Source of the DNA: an uncultured Pseudomonadota bacterium
GTDB lineage: Bacteria > Myxococcota_A > UBA9042 > CAIXZC01
NCBI GenBank assembly: GCA_937876385.1
Contig: CALFHQ010001010.1
Coordinates: 1 to 6,115, forward strand
Reading direction: 5' to 3'
DNA: 6,115 nucleotides
Positions 4,943-6,115 of this stretch are shown here, one piece after another (the first letter of the stretch is position 1; each line of letters starts with the position of its first letter). The position numbers and the translations under genes are program-made. The notes under the pieces are model-generated. The model was not told the DNA's origin. It was given only the letters and a program-made list of their open reading frames with translations, and ran no database searches.

Positions 4943-6115
4943 TCAGTCGCCGCCCGGTTCAAGAATCTGCATGGCAAATTCGACACGTCCAAAGGGTGGA
5001 GAGATTTGCACTCCGCTAACCCGCCCTCGCAGGGTAGCAAAGGTCTCTCGTGCAATGGCAATCCCCTCTTCTCTGGCTCGATCTCCGGACACTTCCTGGG
5101 CCTTGGCCATTCGCTCCATGAGGGACGGGGGAACCTGAGCTCCAGGCACCTCGTTGTTCATGAATTGGGCGTTGCGAAGGCTAAGGAGGGGCCAGATGCC
5201 GATAACCAGTGGGATGTGGATATTTCGACGGTGGACCTCTTCCAGGAAATTTTCCACGAGGGTGACATCGAACACCGGCTGCGTCACGGCAAAATGCGCC
5301 CCGGCCTCGACCTTCCATTTGAAGCGGCTCAGCTCGTATTCCAGGTTCACAGCGCCGGGGTTTACCCCGACTCCGATGACGAATTCAGTGGGTTTTCCAA
5401 TGGAGTTGCCCCCGATGTCGATTCCTCGATTGAGGCGGGTGACGACGTTGGTCAACCCGATGGAGTCGACATCGAATACTGCGGTAGCGTCGGGATAGTC
5501 CCCCATTTTGGGCGGGTCTCCCGTTACCACCAGGAGATTGCGAAGTCCCAGGGCGTGAAGTCCCAGAAGGTCCGACTGCATCCCCAGCAAGTTTCGATCC
5601 CTGCAGGTATAGTGGAGGAGTGCCTCCATGTTCAATTCCTGCTGCATGCGGATGGCAAGCGCCGCGGGGCTCATTCGGGCTGAGGCTCGAGGTCCGTCTG
5701 GGATGTTCACTGCGTCAAAATGGTTCGCAGCGACTTTCTCGGCCCGCTTCATGGATCGGGAGAGGTCCAGCCCTTTCGGGGGGACCAGTTCCATGAACCG
5801 CACAAACTCCCCGGCGCTGATTCTCTGTCCCAGCCGGGAGCGCTTGCCTAGCGGTACCTCTTCCTCTCCTTCATCCGGGCGAACGGGTGCAACGGATCGG
5901 CTGATCATGCCCCCTGATTTGCGACGGGACTGGGGGGAAAAGGCGTAGAGCGCTTTTCGCATATGGGCGATGTGCTGAGGGGTGGTGCCACAGCAGCCTC
6001 CAACGAGGCGGGCTCCCGCCAGCAGAAAACGCTTTGCGTATTCTTCGAAATACTCGGGGCTGGCCAGGTAGATGTTTCGCCCCTCGACGTTTCGTGGGGC
6101 ACCGGCGTTTGGTTG
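4943..6115 (-). CDS. yitJ: Bifunctional homocysteine S-methyltransferase / methylenetetrahydrofolate reductase (5' end cut)
   Basis: 390 codons are visible and the frame runs off the window edge at 6115, so most of the methyltransferase domain is outside. The visible N-terminal part is the end of a homocysteine S-methyltransferase domain: QPNAGAP (1-7) and VGGCCGTTPQHI (38-49), whose Cys pair (codons at 5990-5995) provides two of the three zinc ligands that activate homocysteine. An approximately 45-residue charged linker follows. From about residue 102 comes a MetF-type TIM barrel: FMELVPPKG with the catalytic-type Glu109, NIPDGPRASARMSP (138-151), VTGDPPKMGDYPD (197-209), DVDSIGL, and later GAHFAVTQPVFD. 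This order and wording match Bacillus YitJ-type fusions, where the reductase reduces 5,10-methylene-THF to 5-methyl-THF and the other half makes methionine. The symbol follows that family name. An internal ATG at 5962 lies between the domains and is not the true start. It ends with TGA two bases from the stop of the convergent SDR gene. Any S-box or similar leader would lie outside this window. Confidence 0.93.
   Translation of the reverse strand, partial: QPNAGAPRNVEGRNIYLASPEYFEEYAKRFLLAGARLVGGCCGTTPQHIAHMRKALYAFSPQSRRKSGGMISRSVAPVRPDEGEEEVPLGKRSRLGQRISAGEFVRFMELVPPKGLDLSRSMKRAEKVAANHFDAVNIPDGPRASARMSPAALAIRMQQELNMEALLHYTCRDRNLLGMQSDLLGLHALGLRNLLVVTGDPPKMGDYPDATAVFDVDSIGLTNVVTRLNRGIDIGGNSIGKPTEFVIGVGVNPGAVNLEYELSRFKWKVEAGAHFAVTQPVFDVTLVENFLEEVHRRNIHIPLVIGIWPLLSLRNAQFMNNEVPGAQVPPSLMERMAKAQEVSGDRAREEGIAIARETFATLRGRVSGVQISPPFGRVEFAMQILEPGGD

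Noticed and set aside
5414..5475. Eight-base inverted arms GATGTCGA / TCGACATC in the yitJ-type gene
   Set aside because: The arms are short, about 45 bases apart, and fall in similar codons (Asp-Ile/Asp-Ser stretches), so chance and codon use explain them.
5006..5683. Plus-strand open frame of 225 codons opposite the yitJ-type gene
   Set aside because: It lies entirely within the antisense of conserved MTHFR-domain sequence, with composition like a reverse-complement shadow and no domain that I recognise.

Overview
The window is a compact, moderately GC-rich (roughly 55-60% by eye) stretch of bacterial chromosome with six protein genes, two of them cut by the window edges. I see no RNA genes, insertion sequences, phage genes or CRISPR repeats. 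An exported VIT-domain protein, a stand-alone DUF362 protein, a MutY carrying an intact Nudix box, and a fused homocysteine methyltransferase/methylenetetrahydrofolate reductase suggest a Gram-negative, perhaps deltaproteobacterial or myxobacterial-type organism. That placement is a weak inference, because no taxonomic marker is present.

Layout from left to right. Positions 1-342 (-) hold the first 114 codons of a secreted VIT-domain protein. Positions 494-1978 (-) hold a 494-residue DUF362 protein of unknown biochemical role. Positions 2089-3165 (-) hold mutY, the adenine glycosylase that removes A opposite 8-oxoguanine; here its C-terminal domain has a complete Nudix signature. A 99-bp divergent intergenic region separates mutY from coaE (3265-3885, +), dephospho-CoA kinase. 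coaE is followed two bases later by an extended SDR/NAD(P)-binding protein (3888-4940, +) with altered signature residues. The SDR gene converges, with a two-base gap, on the 3' end of a YitJ-type bifunctional gene (4943-6115, -, cut at its 5' side), which joins folate one-carbon metabolism to methionine synthesis.

Most of this is housekeeping metabolism and DNA maintenance rather than a defence or mobile island, and I do not see a new multi-gene system. The points that deserve a second look are: a 37-bp near-perfect inverted repeat inside the DUF362 coding sequence; the intact Nudix motif in MutY, which suggests combined MutY and MutT chemistry; and the SDR protein linked to coaE, which lacks the catalytic tyrosine and has a degenerate glycine motif.
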